From Desulfobacterales bacterium (GTDB lineage Bacteria; Desulfobacterota; Desulfobacteria; Desulfobacterales; C00003060), in the NCBI GenBank assembly GCA_013375395.1, contig JABXJW010000004.1, positions 1-53,148 of the forward strand: a stretch of 53,148 nt of DNA. Direction: 5' to 3'. Within the stretch, counting starts at the first letter, position 1. Every line of letters starts with the position of its first letter. A model generated the notes under the pieces. It searched no databases. It was not told where the DNA came from and saw only the letters and a list, made by a program, of their open reading frames with translations. This document shows positions 52,436 through 53,148 of the stretch, piece by piece. The position numbers were made by a program, and so were the translations under genes.

Positions 52436-52475
52436 TCACCAGACTGCGTGGAGCGAAGCGGAATGCAGGTCTGGT
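52436..52475. repeat. hairpin after the mini-CdhE gene
   Basis: CACCAGAC-TGC and GCAGGTCTGGTG form a stem with one bulge around a 16-base GAGCGAAGCGG loop. A GTTCGGC follows. The shape recalls integron-type attC sites, but no cassette array is evident. Confidence 0.4.
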
Positions 52476-52496
52476 GCAGTGTCGGGTTCGGCAGTT

Positions 52497-52703
52497 TTAC
52501 GCGGTCTGGCGAGACATTTCTTGATACGAAAATTCCCACAGTCCTGCATTGGCTTTTGCGTGTTCAATTGTCATACTCACGAGATTGCCTTTTTCGTCAA
52601 TGTCTACATAAATGTTTTCACTTATCTCTTTCGTCTCATAGATTTCCCTGTCTGTGAATTCAACGTGAGCAGTATCAGTGTCAGAAAAATATTTCACTTT
52701 CAT
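52497..52703 (-). CDS. DUF2283 family small protein
   Basis: 68-residue beta-rich protein of the DUF2283 family: MKVKYFSDTDTAHVEF, ETKEISENIYVDIDEKGNLV and the SMTIEHAK segment with the usual ENIYVDID core. GGAGG lies eight bases before the ATG and overlaps the stop of the upstream gene. Members occur as second genes of small two-gene units and are often considered antitoxin-like. This is context, not proof. Confidence 0.8.
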   Translation of the reverse strand: MKVKYFSDTDTAHVEFTDREIYETKEISENIYVDIDEKGNLVSMTIEHAKANAGLWEFSYQEMSRQTA

Positions 52704-52706
52704 AGT

Positions 52707-52958
52707 TTAATCCTCCTTGTAAGACCTATCGAAGAAGGTATTATGCACCGTTTCTCCATCATCGAGCAAGATAACCCTTAAATATTTGCCTACTTCTGAT
52801 ATTTTGGCCCATTTTCTGATCCTTCCATCCGATTGAGTCTCGGTTTTTTCGGGATTCGCAATGACAAATTTTATCCATTCTTCTTTGATTTGGGCTCGAT
52901 CGGGTCTTTTCTTTGTATAATCAAAATATTGTGTTGTTTTCACTATTTCAACATCCAA
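52707..52958 (-). CDS. small protein upstream of DUF2283, possible toxin partner
   Basis: 83-residue basic/acidic protein (TQYFDYTKKRPDRAQIKEEW, then RIRKWAKISEVGKYLRVILL, then ETVHNTFFDRSYK). The second half resembles small proteins regularly found before DUF2283 genes. The two are spaced 3 bases apart, so they are co-translated. No known toxin catalytic motif was recognised. The start is an ATG with a weak ribosome-binding site. Confidence 0.65.
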   Translation of the reverse strand: MDVEIVKTTQYFDYTKKRPDRAQIKEEWIKFVIANPEKTETQSDGRIRKWAKISEVGKYLRVILLDDGETVHNTFFDRSYKED

Positions 52959-53148
52959 TTAGATCATTTTCTAACGGAAGATATGTAATTGAAATCGTAA
53001 CATCTGTCAATCCGAGAGCGGGGACGTCTTGATGAACCAGTGTACTGGGTGGCTGTTATCGGAGAAAAGACTGGAAAATTCAGGCCGAAACGCCGGGGAC
53101 GCGGCAAAAACATAAGTGACGTTCTCAACATTTAAAGTTATCAAGCAG
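52959..53148. other. right-end sequence without a supported gene
   Basis: A plus-strand frame without a start codon could read LDEPVYWVAVIGEKTGKF and continue into RPKRRGRGKN to a TAA near 53133. It is short and unsupported; it might be the beginning or a scrap of a gene. Confidence 0.25.

Noticed and set aside
1-53148. CRISPR arrays, rRNA and tRNA genes
   Set aside because: No regularly spaced identical repeats and no rRNA core sequence or tRNA T-loop with acceptor stem were found on reading; a covariance scan would be needed to exclude short RNAs.

Overview
This window looks like a chromosomal segment of a deltaproteobacterial (Desulfobacterota) anaerobe, probably a sulfate-reducer relative. 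The pointers are a PEP-CTERM/EpsB-type exopolysaccharide locus, a split purH, FolE2 in place of FolE1, a small protein related to the CdhE/AcsC subunit of the Wood-Ljungdahl pathway, a DUF3786 protein, and many dispersed palindromic repeats. The placement is inference; no rRNA or tRNA gene was seen in the window.

Region 1 (1-15.5 kb, mostly + strand) is an exopolysaccharide locus. It holds a glycosyltransferase-like/methyltransferase fusion, a PAPS-type sulfotransferase, a Wzx flippase, four GT4 glycosyltransferases, an O-antigen ligase/Wzy-like polymerase, a glucuronyl C5-epimerase, a truncated methyltransferase and an EpsB-type polyprenyl-phosphate glycosylphosphotransferase. Several genes are visibly AT-rich compared with the housekeeping genes further right, and the gaps hold decayed mobile DNA (IS3 orfA remnant, REP-associated transposase remnant, MITE-like palindromes). 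Epimerase plus sulfotransferase suggests a sulfated, uronic-acid-containing polymer.

Region 2 (15.8-19.7 kb) is the most novel part. It has an HPr-kinase-like ATPase, a PqqD-like recognition protein, a radical SAM/SPASM enzyme, a 60-residue four-cysteine peptide that looks like a RiPP precursor, a PEP-CTERM exported protein and an S24/S26 signal-peptidase-like protease, all on one strand and closely packed.

Region 3 (20-28.8 kb) has an MBL-fold hydrolase, a DUF3786 protein and a conserved small protein. It then has a eukaryotic-type phospho-signalling module: a CHASE2 receptor Ser/Thr kinase behind a good sigma-54 promoter match, a PP2C phosphatase, a double-FHA protein and, convergent to these, a second Ser/Thr kinase with a cyclic-nucleotide-binding domain.

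Region 4 (29.6-38 kb, - strand) is housekeeping: aspS, hisS, trkA-trkH and rmuC, separated by structured repeats. Region 5 (38-47.8 kb) has an ABM-family protein, a lipoprotein overlapping a PAS-PAS hybrid histidine kinase, an LTA-synthase-like sulfatase-fold enzyme and a small inserted island (CheR-like methyltransferase plus tyrosine/dual-specificity phosphatase). The island is flanked by a duplicated 5' end of the following class IV aminotransferase gene (pabC-like). After this come a HELGH membrane metallopeptidase-like protein and folE2.

Region 6 (48-53.1 kb) has purH split into two genes (IMP cyclohydrolase, then AICAR transformylase), folC overlapping the mini-CdhE-like iron-sulfur protein, and a two-gene DUF2283 unit resembling a toxin-antitoxin pair. 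pabC-like, folE2, purH and folC together give this end a folate/one-carbon theme.
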